Assembly: GCA_022432975.1 (NCBI GenBank)
Contig: CM039509.1
Coordinates: 45,790,209 to 45,854,208 of the forward strand
DNA: 64,000 bases
Direction: 5' to 3'
From: Begonia masoniana
Lineage: Eukaryota; Streptophyta; Magnoliopsida; Cucurbitales; Begoniaceae
The notes under the pieces were generated by a model. It made no database searches. It saw only the letters and a program-made list of their open reading frames with translations, and had not been told where the DNA came from. Position 1 is the first letter of the stretch. Each line of letters opens with the position of its first letter. Of this stretch, positions 11,567 to 24,256 are shown piece after piece. The translations under genes were made by a program, and so were the position numbers.

Positions 11567-11963
11567 AAACAAAGCCGTGAGGGGACGATATTGGGCTGCG
11601 GCCCAATCCCCGGAGCGGACAATATCTTGCTGGGATGAGGGGTCGTTACAAATGGTATCAGAGCCTGTACCCAACCGGAAATGTGGCCAACGAGGACGCT
11701 GGGCCCCCGAGGGGGGGTGATTGTGACGACCCGTCTTTCAACGCATGTTTGGGACCACCCATTCTCCGCGGATCCTGGGGCTGACCTGGGCCGGAGGTGG
11801 GTAAAGCTCCGCGGATCCTGGGGCTGACCTGGGCCGGAGGGTTCTCCCGTTGAAGCAGGGGCCGTTACGAACCCACATCGCTTGGGGAAGTACATGGAAA
11901 TGAAACATATGTAAGAGATCCCTCCCAACATAGCAAGACGCGTTTTGGAGCACAATTGGCAAC

Positions 11964-12044
11964 GGATCCCATAAGAACTCCGAAGTTAAGCGTGCTTCGG
12001 CGAGAGTAGTACCAGGTTGGGTGACCGACTGGGAAGTCCTCGCC
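11964..12044 (+). other. 5S rRNA-derived module in Cassandra 3' LTR
   Basis: Identical in position and sequence to the 5' LTR module, offset by 478 bp. It keeps GAAGTTAAGCGTGCTTCGG and GAGAGTAGTACCAGG, the core of the internal control region. Confidence 0.92.
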
Positions 12045-12529
12045 AAACAAAGCCGTGAGGGGACGATATTGGGCTGCGGCCCAATCCCCGGAGCGGACAA
12101 TATCTTGCTAGGATGAGGGGTCGTTACAGTCTCAATCAGATTGTAATGCAAACAACTATTGATCAAAACCACATTATTTTGATTTAGCTGTCGTTTTACT
12201 AAATTTTTGGCGATGACTATTATTTTTCGTTTTCTCTCTCTTCCTCGTGTATTAAATCAAAATTCTTTCTAATTAATTTACTTACGAATAGGTCATCAAG
12301 CACGAGTATTCTGATTGTTTTATTTGAATCAATTAGATGTATGGTTGTTGGTGAATTAGTCATCATTTTTTTGTAAGAAAAGTAACTTTTTTAATTAAAA
12401 CCATCATCATAAATTGTAAAATGACAACTATATAGACAATGAACCCAAGCTTTTATTTTCGTGTAATGGGGAATTTGGTTCGTCTTCGTTGTCCATCATT
12501 TTAAGCCCAAAGTAGTTTAGACTTATCAA

Positions 12530-12930
12530 ATCTTAAAACTATTATCACAACTAGGCTTTGAATAGTCTTCTTTTAAACTCGTACAAGAAGAAATTAAATT
12601 CTTCCCTTATATTTATTTTTTATTGTCCAAAAATTCAACAATTTAAATAAACTAATAAATTCATTAAATTATAACCAATTAGTCAATGAGTATGTATAAT
12701 TTGTTTGACCAAAAATCTCACAACTAGGCTTTGAATGGACTTTTAAACTCGTACAAGCAGAAAGAAAATTCTCAAACCCATATTAAACTCTTCCCATTTT
12801 ATATTTATTTTTAATTGTCCAAAAATTCAACAATTTAAATAAACTAATAAATTCATTAAAATATAACCAAATATACTAATAAACGAAATTGTAATAAATG
12901 TGTTTGACCAAAAATCTCACAACTACTTAA
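12530..12930. repeat. Imperfect ~190-bp tandem duplication
   Basis: ACAACTAGGCTTTGAAT with TTTAAACTCGTACAAG occurs near 12549 and again near 12720. In each copy it is followed by the block CAATTTAAATAAACTAATAA (near 12640 and 12830). No gene is seen in 12134-12962; this is AT-rich intergenic sequence. Confidence 0.75.
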
Positions 12931-12962
12931 AAATGCTATTTTTTAATTAATTATAAATACAT

Positions 12963-14683
12963 GAATAATTATCGATTTTAATCTTGTACTATGCACGTTA
13001 TTTCAGTTGGCCCCCTCTATTAAAAAAATCGGCAAATTAAACTCTGTACTTTGATTCTGTTATCAGATTTGACATTCCTTCAACAATTTCGTTAAACCCT
13101 CATTTAAAAAATTACTAAATAATATTATATTTATTTAAAATTTTTACCACATGTTGACTACCTAATGAGAAAATAATCTAAAAAGTTTCGTGATTTTTTA
13201 ACTTATGTACTATTTATTATAATTTTATTTTAGTAATTTATAAAAATATTATAATAAATCATACAATTTTTAGAAAATCACGAACATTTTTCTATTATCT
13301 ACCCATGATATGGTGAACATGTGGAAAAAAATATAAAATAAATCCAATATCGTTTGGTATTTGTTTAAAAATTAATTTATAAAGTAAAGAAGAAAATAAG
13401 ATTAATTTTAACAAATACCAAAAGATATTGGATTTATTTGAAAAAATTTTCACATGTTCACCACATTATAGGTAGATAACAAAACTGTAACGACCCCTTT
13501 TTCTAGCAAGATATTGTCCGCTCTGGGGATTGGGCCGCAACCCAATATCCTCCCCTCAAGGCTTTGTTTGGCGAGAACTTCCCAGGAGGTCACCCAACCT
13601 GAAATTGCTCTCGCCGAAGCACTTTTAACTTCGAAGTTCTTATGGGATCCGTTGCCAATTGTGCTCCAAAACGCGTCTTGCTATGTTGGGAGGGTCTCTT
13701 TACATATGTTTCATTTCCATATACTTCCCCAAGCGATGTGGGATTGTGACGACCCCATCTTTACGACCCGGGATTCGCCTATACTCGAGTCCGGGATTCG
13801 CCTACACTCGGCTTAGGTCCCGAGGTTTGCCCCGCAACCCGCAGTCGTACTCATACGTGCACATTTGGATCATCACAATCACCCCCCTCGGGGGCCCAAC
13901 GTCCTCGTTGGCCACATTTCCGGTTGGGTACAGGCTCTGATACCATTTGTAACAACCTCTTTTCCCAGCAAGATATTGTCCGCTCTGGGGATTGGGCCGC
14001 AACCCAATATCGTCCCCTCACGGCTTTGTTTGGCGAGGACTTCCCGGAAGGTCACCCAACCTGAAATTGCTCTCGCCGAATTACTTTTAATTTCGGAGTT
14101 CTTATGGGATCCGCTGCCAATTATGCTCCAAAACGCGTCTTGCTATGTTGGGAGGGTCTCTTTACATATGTTTCATTTCCACATATTTCCCCAAGAGATG
14201 TGGGATTGTGACGACCCCCTCTTTACGACCCGGGATTCGTCTATACTCGAGTTCGAGATTCGCCTACACTCGGCTTAGGTCCCGAGGTTTGCCCCGCAAC
14301 CCGAGGTTTGCCCCGCAGTCGGACTCATACGTGCACATTTGGGTCATCACAAAAATAATTTTCGTGATTTTCTAAAATTTGTATGATTTATTATAATATT
14401 TTTATAAAATACTAAAATAAAATTACAATAACTCGTACATGTATTATAAAATCATGAAAATTTTTCAGATTATCTTCTTATTTAGTAGTGAACATGTAGT
14501 AAAAATTTCAAATGAATCCAATATCGTTTGGTAATTTTTTAAATGAGGGTTTAACGAAATTGTTGATAGAAGGTCAAAACTGATAACAGAATCAAAGTAC
14601 AGGGTTTGTTTGTCGGTTTTTTTTAGTATAGGAGGATAACTGAAATAAAATGTATGGTACAATGATAAAATCAATAATTAGTC
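12963..14683. mobile_element. Foldback MULE-type element M2, older relative of M1, split by Cassandra
   Basis: The left part (AATAATTATCGATTTTAATC onward) and right part (ending near CAATAATTAGTC) are diverged versions of the M1 arms, sharing for example TACTTTGATTCTGTTATCAG. The flanks TAAATACAT (12954-12962) and TAAATATAT (14684-14692) form a 9-bp duplication with one mismatch. Cassandra 13486-14351 lies within it. M2 without the insert would be about 850 bp, close to M1. Confidence 0.8.
13486..14351 (-). mobile_element. Cassandra (TRIM) retrotransposon, minus strand
   Basis: LTRs are 13486-13877 and 13948-14351 (plus reading TGTAACGACCCC...GATCATCACA and TGTAACAACCTC...GGTCATCACA). Between them the plus strand shows CACCCCCCTCGGGGG (inverted PPT) and GGCTCTGATACCA (inverted PBS). 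Flanks AAAAC and AAAAT are a 5-bp duplication with one mismatch. 5S-derived modules lie at 13570-13650 and 14032-14112 on the minus strand. The LTRs are more diverged from each other than in the 11.2-kb copy, and the non-5S part differs (CGGGATTCGCCTA blocks), so this is a different subfamily. Confidence 0.92.
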
Positions 14684-14692
14684 TAAATATAT

Positions 14693-16401
14693 TATGTGTA
14701 ATTAAGCAAGTAATAATTTAGAATTAAAACCTTTATTAGGAAGAACCGGGCCCTGACATCTGACACACCAACGTGGACGTTGGCTTTCCGCGTCGCTCTG
14801 TCTGTACGGCCCACTCCGTAAATATACCCTGCACCGGCTCCACCCATTAATATCATCGACAGTTACATCTATTATTTATTTTACTAATTTCTTATAATAT
14901 AAAATTAAATTATAGTTTTGTATTCTAATATTGTGCTTGACGTATAAAATAAAGGAGAGGGCCCCACAGGACAGAGCTAAGAGACGACTGATCGGACCAT
15001 GATTTTGGTTTTGGTGTGTCGTCGCCACCAGTCGGTGGCTCATCCATCCATGGCCCACGTTTTTTCCTTAAATGAACAGAAACCTTAATCTCACGCGTAA
15101 GGACAAAATAGTAAAACTCATATATTGTACAATATTAAGATTTCTATTTTTTGATATAACGTTAAATATTTATTTTTTTTAGAGAACAAGGAATCAACCA
15201 ATTTGTTTACTATACAAAAAACAACTAGGGACAGGTTGTGCATGTACTATTACGTACGGCTTTCCTCCTTTTAAGGTTTAGCCGTAACACTATATTAATA
15301 TATTAACCTTTTATTTAAACGACGTCGTTGGCTATTCCATTTCCCCATTTCTTCTTTTATCCTCTCTTTTTGTAAACTTGTATTTGTGACTTTGTGCTAC
15401 CTCTTCTGTATAAATGTGTCATTTGATTTAACCTTACATAGAAATTAGTTGTCACCCTTAATGCGTTTAAGTCTAGCCCGTTGAGATTTTTGTCACATCT
15501 AAGACATTATTTGTGGCTGTGTGAAGGAAAAGACGATCAAAAATTCTGTTGATTGTAATAACACAACCAATATCATTAGGAGTAAATAATTATTCACCGC
15601 TTTAAAGAATGCAAAGTAAATGGTTTATGAGAATAATTCTTTTTTTTACATAGTGCAATGCGTTTTTAGTTAATTTCAAATACAAAATTGTGCAGTCTCG
15701 GCCTAAATTAGACAATATTATATTATAAAAACTATGAAACTCTCACACTAAATTAATATATTCACTTTTTTTTTATTTAAACCACTTCGTTGCCTATTCT
15801 ACTTCATCTTTAACGTGTTCAAGTCTAGCCCTGTGAGATTTTTGTCAGATCTAAAACACTATTAGTAGTATTCTGCCTTGTGAAGAAAAAAACGAACAAA
15901 AATTTTGTTTATCATATTGACAATCTATATCAAGGGAAGTGTACAATTACCCATTGCTTGGAAGAATGTAAAATAAATGATTTATAAAAATAATATTTTT
16001 TTCTACAAAATATAATGCGTTTTTCTCTAATTATAAGAGCAAAATTGTGCTTGTATCAGCTCAAATTGAACAGTATTATAACAGAAGAAACGTGGAAGTC
16101 CACACTATCCACTATCGAGCAATCATTTTGTTACTTGGAAAACATATCAATTTTAAATTATTCGACATTTTTAGTTCTTTCTCACTTATGTTGAATTTAC
16201 TAAAACATCAAAACATCACTTAAAAAAGATTAATCAAGTGGACAAACCAAGTACACTAGTGTGTACTCATCAACTCCCAACCTATTTTTCCCATTCTACC
16301 CCCTCCTTCGTCTCCTCTATATTTATCCCGTTCTCTTCTCCTTTCCTCAGCTCTACCTCCCTATCTCTCGACAGTCATATTGTGCTGTGAGCTCAGTTCC
16401 G
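14693..16401. other. Intergenic and SAUR upstream region with a degenerate tandem duplication
   Basis: There is no gene in this stretch. Blocks at about 15285-15735 and 15740-16085 are imperfect copies of each other. Shared words include ATTAATATATT, AAGTCTAGCCC, GAGATTTTTGTCA and CAAAATTGTGC. The 3' end is the promoter side of the SAUR gene, with a TATA-like CTATATTTATC at about 16316, roughly 85 bp before its ATG. Confidence 0.65.
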
Positions 16402-16788
16402 ATGAAGCAGTTTATCCGCCGCCTGTCCCGAGTGGCCGACTCTTCTCACTACAGCCTCCTCCGATCCCACTCAGAAACACCCTCACGCTCTTCGGCATCG
16501 GGAAAAGTCCGACGAGCATCGCCGGTTCCCCAGGGATATATTCCGGTCTGCGTTGGCGACGAAATGCAACGGTTTATAATCAGCGCAGAGCTCTTAAACC
16601 ATCCTGTATTCGTGGAGCTCCTGGACAAGTCTGCGCAAGAGTACGGCTACGAACAGAAAGGAGCGCTCCGCATCCCATGCAGCGTCCTAGTCTTTGAGCG
16701 AGTGCTCGAGGCATTGCGACTCGGCAACGGCGCCGAGTCGCTGGAACTCGACGACCTCCTCTCCTCTTTCTCCGATGAGATGCTTTGA
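16402..16788 (+). CDS. SAUR family auxin-responsive protein (128 aa), intronless
   Basis: This is a small auxin-up RNA protein. In the family, SAURs promote cell expansion by inhibiting PP2C.D phosphatases and so activating plasma-membrane H+-ATPases; that role is inferred here. The start MKQFIRRLSRVADSS at 16402 matches the N-terminus of a known SAUR subgroup; upstream in-frame codons lack a better ATG. The conserved SAUR core spans residues ~42-110: VPQGYIPVCVGDEMQRFIIS, then LNHPVFVELLDKSAQEYGY, then GALRIPCSVLVFERVLEAL. A serine/basic variable segment precedes it (residues 16-40). It has no intron, as usual for SAURs, and normal length. A TATA-like CTATATTTATC lies about 85 bp upstream. 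It appears intact and single here, with no neighbouring SAUR cluster. Confidence 0.95.
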   Translation: MKQFIRRLSRVADSSHYSLLRSHSETPSRSSASGKVRRASPVPQGYIPVCVGDEMQRFIISAELLNHPVFVELLDKSAQEYGYEQKGALRIPCSVLVFERVLEALRLGNGAESLELDDLLSSFSDEML

Positions 16789-19700
16789 GGCGTAATCGAA
16801 ACTCAGTTCGTGACCTGTTTTTATTATCGCGACGGAAGTTGAAGCTTGCACACGAGGAAGAAGACGATCTCCCTCTCTGTAAACATATATTTTTCGAGAT
16901 AAATTTGTACAATTCTTCCCGTAAACTAACAAAAGATCAAATTTTTGAAAAACCCAAATCATCAGAAGTTATATTTTAGTTTGTTTGGTGTGTAGGATTT
17001 CTTCATTTACATTCTTTCTGGTGTTTCCTCGGACTTTCTCTTTTGGGTTTCTCGCATTTTATCGGCACCCAAACAGAACGTGACATTTATTAAAATTAAA
17101 TCTAAAATTTCTCTAATCTTAATCATCCAATTAACAACAAACGATCCAGATAAGTAAAGTGGTATCTTAATTAATTATTGGTCATCTAAACATGATTCAT
17201 TAATATTTAATTCAATAAAATAAATTTAATATTTATAAATCAGTATTATTGGCTGTGATATTTCCAATGATTGTTAAGTTTATTAAAAGTTATTATTAAA
17301 AAAAATCAAAGAAAAAATCATTGGCAGTCAAAGTTTGACGGGCATTAATTAGAGAAGAAGAAATCTTATTGAGTCTGCCTCAGTATTATTTCTTGTTCTA
17401 CGAAACTCATTCCAAACAAAACTATAAATCTAGATTGAAAAATTTATAAGGATCTAATTTTACTTTTAATCAGGGAGTACACGGTGTTCTTAGTACAATA
17501 TTATTCGTTTTTTTGTCCAAAACTCAAATATTTTTGTTATTAAATTTAGCCCAAAATGCATTATATCAAATAATAATAAAAAATTTAAATTATTTATTTT
17601 TCACTTTCTCGTCTACTGGTACATGATGTGTCATCTATAATTTTGACTTTTTCTTGTTTCACAAAACGGGTTGAATGGTTAACTTATTTTAAGTCATACG
17701 TTAAAAAAATCATGTGACTATTATTTAAATAGATGGTCACTAATTAAGGTCAAAATGAGTAGATATATAGGTTTACTGAACTTATTGTACTTTTAGTTCA
17801 ATGTTCTTCTCAATTAAGATGATTTTGGTTAATATTGACCCACAATTATGAATGTTTACATCTATGGTTTTATTTTAATTAGATCTTTGTGTTAAGATTT
17901 GTGTAGCACGTTGGTCATGCCTTGCATAAGCGGCTGAACATGGCTTTGCTAACTCACGTTCTTAAGTTTTGCCTTGATTGCCTTGTGATCTTCTTTTTAA
18001 TTTCTCCTTAAAATCCCAAAGCCTATCTCTAGTATATTTGTCCTTACGGAACACTAGATGAGTTCGACGATAATTCAAACAATTATTTATTCAAATCAAG
18101 AGTAATAATAATTAGGAACAATGCAATTTAAATCATAACGTTTTGAATCATTTATATATTATACGATAAATTATTTTTTTGAATAAATAGAACCTCAATC
18201 TTTTAAATATTGTTAATCAGATATTACTGTCAATTTATCTGTTAGATTTAACATGTGCACACACCATGTATTTCTTTTAATTAGGTGTTCTAATCTAATT
18301 TTTAAACCCTCCGACGATTTCAAACTCTTTCTATCTCCTATTCGATGATTTTGAACTCTGTCAATCGTGCAAATGATTGAAAAATGGGTCATAAATTATA
18401 GAGAAAGTTAAAAATCATGTTAAAACACTTTAATAATTATAAAATATGTTATGCACATGCTGAATTTAACGCATAAATTGACGACAATATGCAAATAACT
18501 GAAAAAGTATAGGTTCTATTTGTTTAAAAAAATAGTTCAAGATCTAATTTATAGATAACCCAAAATGAGAGACTACATATTGCATTTTATTTTAATAAAC
18601 TTAATTCTTAAGTGGATATTTATAGGAATTCATTTTTAACTGCAAATTCACTCTGCATTTTGCATTAATCCTTGAATAACATGATTACGTATTACATATC
18701 AACCAACCAAAGTCTTCTCGAGTCATTTTTCGTCCGTTTTTAAGAACAATATATTAATTTTATCACTTATCAAACATTATTATAAAATCATAATCTTGTA
18801 AAATTGAGAATATATACCAACTTGCTCTTCTTCTGGTTTATACAACTAGAGAGAGAGAGAGGGTAAGTACAGTACAGCTTAGACTAATCATTAAACCTAA
18901 ACTTGATAAAATAAAAGGTAGGAGATTCTCTAAATGATTAAGACACAGCTGTTGAAGTTGGGTCATTAAACTACTAGTTTTTTTATGTGATTATTTCTGA
19001 AATTGAGGTGGTTAATCCATGATTGTGGGTGTTTAACTTTTGCTTTCACATTTAAAGATATTATTAAACTATTGTGATTGATTAATCATGCCCATATTTG
19101 CTACGATCAACAATGTTGATGAATCATTTCCATGTTTTGGAACTAAAGATTAGTTGTTTGAATCAAAATGAGCGACATGCACGTGATAGTAGGAGATGGT
19201 AGCTTAGAGAAATTAAGAAATGATTTAAGATACGAAGACAGATTCTTTTCGCCAACCTATTCACCCGATCATGCAGACAATAAACTTAATTTTTAGAATA
19301 TGTATTGTAGTTAGTCATTCGTGTTATCTAACTCTTCATCGTTTTTCTTCTCTTTATTTCCAATAAATTAGGTTTCTCTCATGTTTTTTCATGTTAGAAC
19401 TCGCTAAAACTCTGAAAGTCCAAGATCTTTAACCAAAACCAGATGCCATATATCTCAAGATCTTTCATTGTCAGAAGATGAAGAGAAAAAAATAATATAT
19501 CAAAATTTACTAGCGTGATTTGCAGAGAATCGAGTCGGGCACGTAAATCTTCCATTTTTATAGACACTTCACGTAAATTTCTCTTTTAAGGTGACGGAAT
19601 CTCAAGGAGAATAAAAAAATGCTTATGAACTGGGGACTAAAGCTCATTTAATTAAACTTTAGTGAGTAATTATCATTATGTTTTTCACAAAATAAATAAT

Positions 19701-21155
19701 GACACTCTCGTATCTGCACATTATATTGGACTAATCAGGTCTCACCTACATATCTAATATACTATAAAGTCCAAAACATTAAACTTATTAAAATCACTTT
19801 TAACGTATATCGTAAAATATGATAACCATAAAGGCGTAGTTCAAAAGTTCTAAATACGTAGACGAACTGTCGATATCAAAGCATTATGGTCAAGAAATTC
19901 ATAAAAAAGAAGCAGAAACTTAAAGTCCATATGCGTGCCGCCAACGAATCTGTTGATTTGAAGTTAATGGAAGAAGTATCTATGAGCTATTTTTACACAA
20001 ATGCATGAGAAGCTCTGACGATGAACAGTAATAAGGACGTGAGTGGGTGGGATACGGCCGGATGGTTTGAAAATGGATTTTTCAAAACAAATTTGAGAGG
20101 ATCTTGAGGTAGACGATGGGTTGTCGGTTGACTTTGGAAGTTGCAGAGCATGAAAATGGAGGTGAGTCTCTATCGCTACTCCATTTCTCTTCCCTCTTCT
20201 CTCCTTATTTCTGCATGTCGTTCTCCATCGACAATTGTGATGGTCGACAGTGATACGCGTCCTCCGTCGTCAAAACGGCCACCCTTGTCTGCATGATTTC
20301 TTTGAATGACTTGAAGTAATTTGTTTAGAGAGAGAGAGAGAGAGAGAGAGGTGGCCGTATTTAGATGCAGGGTTGTCGTGTTCAGACGTGAAGAGCTTGG
20401 GCTATGGCTTGACCTTTCAACTGGACTTCGGCCTTTCACGTGGTCGGTATGCAAGACGACCCGATTGAGCCGGTGGAGGTGCATGGTTCGTTAGGCAGCC
20501 TGGTTTGATGGGTTCATTGAACTTCCACCCTCAATTCACTCTCATTCTAATCCTCGTTACTAAAAAATTACAACAATATTGAAATAAAATTTAAACTATG
20601 TGCATAAATAATCAAATTAGAGAAAATAATATAAACTTTAAATTATGTAAAACTGTGATATGTAAATCAATAATGATTATACACAAATTATTATTTGTCG
20701 AGATCGTGAAATAATATAAATTATCACTCGCTTTAATTATATTTGAAAAACGTAACTCTATCCATAACTTTAATTTTTGTAGACCTGAAAATCCTTAACA
20801 AATTATAGAATTTCAATTTCTCTCCCTTGACCCTGATAGTAAGATACTTGATCTTAGAGTAGAGAGATGAGACGGTAATTCTCTTTTATATTTATAATCG
20901 AAATATGAACTTAGCCCTTAATTCATCAAACATAGTTTAGTAATTTTATTAATTAAGTTATTTAAACCACATAATAAGGTACTATTATAAAATAATACAC
21001 AACATATAATTCTTAATATATTATATATGTTTGTTTAAATTTGGTGACATAAATTTTGTTTCGGGTTTGGTCGAAAATTTCAAGATGTGACAAAAGTTTC
21101 GAAAGACATAAAGTAACTGTTCTACATGATCCAAATTTTTATTTGGATTCATTAG
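16789..21155. other. AT-rich intergenic region, no gene recognised
   Basis: No ORF with family resemblance is seen on either strand. It contains a degenerate inverted repeat at about 18173-18530 (ATAAATAGAACCTC on the left pairs with AGGTTCTATTTGTTT on the right), probably an old MITE. It also has GA microsatellites at about 18848-18861 and 20330-20350. A 102-codon minus-strand ORF at 20176-20484 overlaps the microsatellite and looks incidental. Confidence 0.6.
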
Positions 21156-22451
21156 TAAAAAATAAAAAATAAAAAATAAAAAATAAAAAATAAAAAATAA
21201 AAAATAAAAAATAAAAAATAAAAAATAAAAAATAAAAAATAAAAAATAAAAAATAAAAAATAAAAAATAAAAAATAAAAAATAAAAAATAAAAAATAAAA
21301 AATAAAAAATAAAAAATAAAAAATAAAAAATAAAAAATAAAAAATAAAAAATAAAAAATAAAAAATAAAAAATAAAAAATAAAAAATAAAAAATAAAAAA
21401 TAAAAAATAAAAAATAAAAAATAAAAAATAAAAAATAAAAAATAAAAAATAAAAAATAAAAAATAAAAAATAAAAAATAAAAAATAAAAAATAAAAAATA
21501 AAAAATAAAAAATAAAAAATAAAAAATAAAAAATAAAAAATAAAAAATAAAAAATAAAAAATAAAAAATAAAAAATAAAAAATAAAAAATAAAAAATAAA
21601 AAATAAAAAATAAAAAATAAAAAATAAAAAATAAAAAATAAAAAATAAAAAATAAAAAATAAAAAATAAAAAATAAAAAATAAAAAATAAAAAATAAAAA
21701 ATAAAAAATAAAAAATAAAAAATAAAAAATAAAAAATAAAAAATAAAAAATAAAAAATAAAAAATAAAAAATAAAAAATAAAAAATAAAAAATAAAAAAT
21801 AAAAAATAAAAAATAAAAAATAAAAAATAAAAAATAAAAAATAAAAAATAAAAAATAAAAAATAAAAAATAAAAAATAAAAAATAAAAAATAAAAAATAA
21901 AAAATAAAAAATAAAAAATAAAAAATAAAAAATAAAAAATAAAAAATAAAAAATAAAAAATAAAAAATAAAAAATAAAAAATAAAAAATAAAAAATAAAA
22001 AATAAAAAATAAAAAATAAAAAATAAAAAATAAAAAATAAAAAATAAAAAATAAAAAATAAAAAATAAAAAATAAAAAATAAAAAATAAAAAATAAAAAA
22101 TAAAAAATAAAAAATAAAAAATAAAAAATAAAAAATAAAAAATAAAAAATAAAAAATAAAAAATAAAAAATAAAAAATAAAAAATAAAAAATAAAAAATA
22201 AAAAATAAAAAATAAAAAATAAAAAATAAAAAATAAAAAATAAAAAATAAAAAATAAAAAATAAAAAATAAAAAATAAAAAATAAAAAATAAAAAATAAA
22301 AAATAAAAAATAAAAAATAAAAAATAAAAAATAAAAAATAAAAAATAAAAAATAAAAAATAAAAAATAAAAAATAAAAAATAAAAAATAAAAAATAAAAA
22401 ATAAAAAATAAAAAATAAAAAATAAAAAATAAAAAATAAAAAATAAAAAAT
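21156..22451. repeat. Perfect heptanucleotide array (TAAAAAA)185
   Basis: Every T from 21156 to 22451 is spaced exactly 7 bp apart, giving 185 uninterrupted units (1.3 kb). No base variant was noticed. Flanks carry near-identical words CTACATGATCCAAA (21123) and CTACAATGATCCAAA (22459). The minus strand is open for 445 codons only because 7 bp cycles through stop-free codons. Confidence 0.97.
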
Positions 22452-23446
22452 AATTTTCTACAATGATCCAAATGTTGTATTGTAATCAATCTATTTTTGT
22501 AAATTTTCTAGCCACCGGTTGGATTCTTTTGTTTGGTATAATTTTCTACGTAGAATTTGATGTTGGTTTGAATTGATTCTAGGTCAGTTATTATAATTTT
22601 TAATATATAACGTACGAATAGATTTGGACTGCACTTAATTTTAACCAATCTAGAAATTTTTTAGTCCATGTACTATATTTGACCATCGCATTCAAACTTT
22701 AATATTTCAAATTAACACGTGTTATTAATTTAAACATTTCAAACTCCCCTTTGTTTTGAAATGTTGCCATAATTTTTGAACGAGTCTAATATTAATTATG
22801 TAATAAATATTCTAGAAAATAAATTATAAATCAAAGCAAATTTGAACTTTAGTACCTCTACTTTAACCCTAACTTCATTTAATTATTCGCTATTTTTATT
22901 TCTTAAGAAAGATGAAATCTGAACCGATTAAATTGAGTGTTGGATTGGAGCTTAATCGGTCGGACACCACAGTTAATTTGCATCGACAAATCTGTAAAAT
23001 TAGATTTTTTTTTTTTTTGGCAAGCTAAATTTCAAAATGTAAGATGGTGGCGACCACTAAACAAAGTTAGGACAAAAGCATAAGCAAATTAAAAGTATAA
23101 ACGAATATTTAAAAAGGTACTATTCTTATTCTCATATTAAAATACCGCTGATGTAGTAAACATAATTGGTTACAATTAGATGCAATTATGCAATAACACT
23201 CTAAATAATAATTTATTACATTAATGCATTAATTTTAAATATGACTTGTTAACAACTACATATTTAAAATGGTAGGAAAGAAAAAACTTAGCATTATAAT
23301 AAATTATTAATTTTTTATATTTTTAATAAATATTTTATATAAATTTATAAAAATTATAATTATCAATCAAATCCAACAAAATAAAAATATAATCTTCCAC
23401 GAACTCAAATGTAAGAAATGACAGAAACCTGTGCTTCTTTGAACAT
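22452..23446. other. AT-rich intergenic region, nothing recognised
   Basis: There is no gene, tRNA or clear transposon terminus. It is low-complexity AT-rich DNA between the heptamer array and the 1-kb duplication. Confidence 0.55.
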
Positions 23447-23765
23447 TATAAAAGGCCACAAAAAAAATATATGATATGATATAATATAATTTTTGGATAA
23501 TTTTAGCACTTGACACGTTTAATTAAGATTTAACACAAAACTATACATAAAAAAAATGTCGTTGGTTGGCCACCTTAAATCACAGAGAAGAGGCATGTTA
23601 GAAGAAAACAAGTGTTAAAATGAAATGAGAAGTGGCAGATAAAGCAATTAAATGAACACTTGATTCATACGTCTAACACAGTATTCAATGCTTCCTGCTC
23701 GTTTATGACACTTTTGAAGAAACCCCATCTCAATTTGCTTCATAAAGAATAAATAATTAATTTAA

Positions 23766-24256
23766 GGAAAAAGTTTAATTTAGCCCATAACGTATGAGGT
23801 TAGTGGTCATTTGATCTCTAACGTTTATTTTTGACCCAATCAGACCCTATCGTATACATCGTTTGCAATTCAAATCATCCCGTTAAATTTTTCATTAAAT
23901 TTGACACTTCTCTGCACGTGCGCTGCTAAAACCCAAAAATACCCTCATTTCCTCCCGAAATCCCTAAAGTAAAAGTTAAATTCACCTTAAAAACATACAC
24001 TAAAAATCTCTCATTATTCCAATTTGAATTTACGGTAGGAATTTCAGACAAATTTAACTTTTACTTTAGAAATTTCGGGAGGAAATGAGGATATTTTAAG
24101 GTTTTAGCAGCGCACGTGCAGAGCACGTGTCAAATTTAACGGGAAGGTTTGAATTGTAAACGGTGTATACGATAGAGCCTGATTGGGTAAAAAATAAACG
24201 TTATGAACCAAATTACCATTGAATTCATACGTTGGGGGCTAAATTAAACTTTTTCC
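23766..24256. mobile_element. Foldback MULE-type element M3a (491 bp), 9-bp TSD
   Basis: The ends GGAAAAAGTTTAATTTAGCC and its reverse complement bound two arms of about 240 bp that pair over nearly the whole element, for example GCACGTGCGCTGCTAAAAC with GTTTTAGCAGCGCACGTGC. The 9-bp duplication TTAATTTAA lies at 23757-23765 and 24257-24265. It is non-coding. Confidence 0.88.

Larger units (their letters stand above)
11244..12128 (+). mobile_element. Cassandra (TRIM) retrotransposon, complete, TSD GTCTC
   Basis: It has two 407-bp LTRs (11244-11650 and 11722-12128), both TGTGACGACCCG...GGTCGTTACA, differing at about three positions. An internal stretch of only 71 bp lies between them, with a PBS TGGTATCAGAGCC two bases inside the first LTR and a purine-rich CCGAGGGGGGGTGAT just before the second. 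GTCTC flanks both sides (11239-11243 and 12129-12133). There is no ORF. Short LTRs that include 5S rRNA sequence define the Cassandra group. Near-identical LTRs imply a recent insertion. Confidence 0.95.

Noticed and set aside
11260..12172. Minus-strand ORFs of 137-231 codons in the Cassandra element
   Set aside because: They cross LTR boundaries, repeat in both LTRs and contain reversed 5S sequence. Cassandra has no coding capacity.
20176..20484. 102-codon minus-strand ORF
   Set aside because: It spans a GA microsatellite and has no family resemblance or start context.
21156..22451. Interstitial telomere array
   Set aside because: The unit is TAAAAAA, not TTTAGGG/CCCTAAA. Only the period of 7 agrees.
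21152..22489. 445-codon minus-strand ORF of FLFFIFY repeats
   Set aside because: It is a pure translation of the heptamer array. There is no promoter, domain or non-repeat sequence of note.
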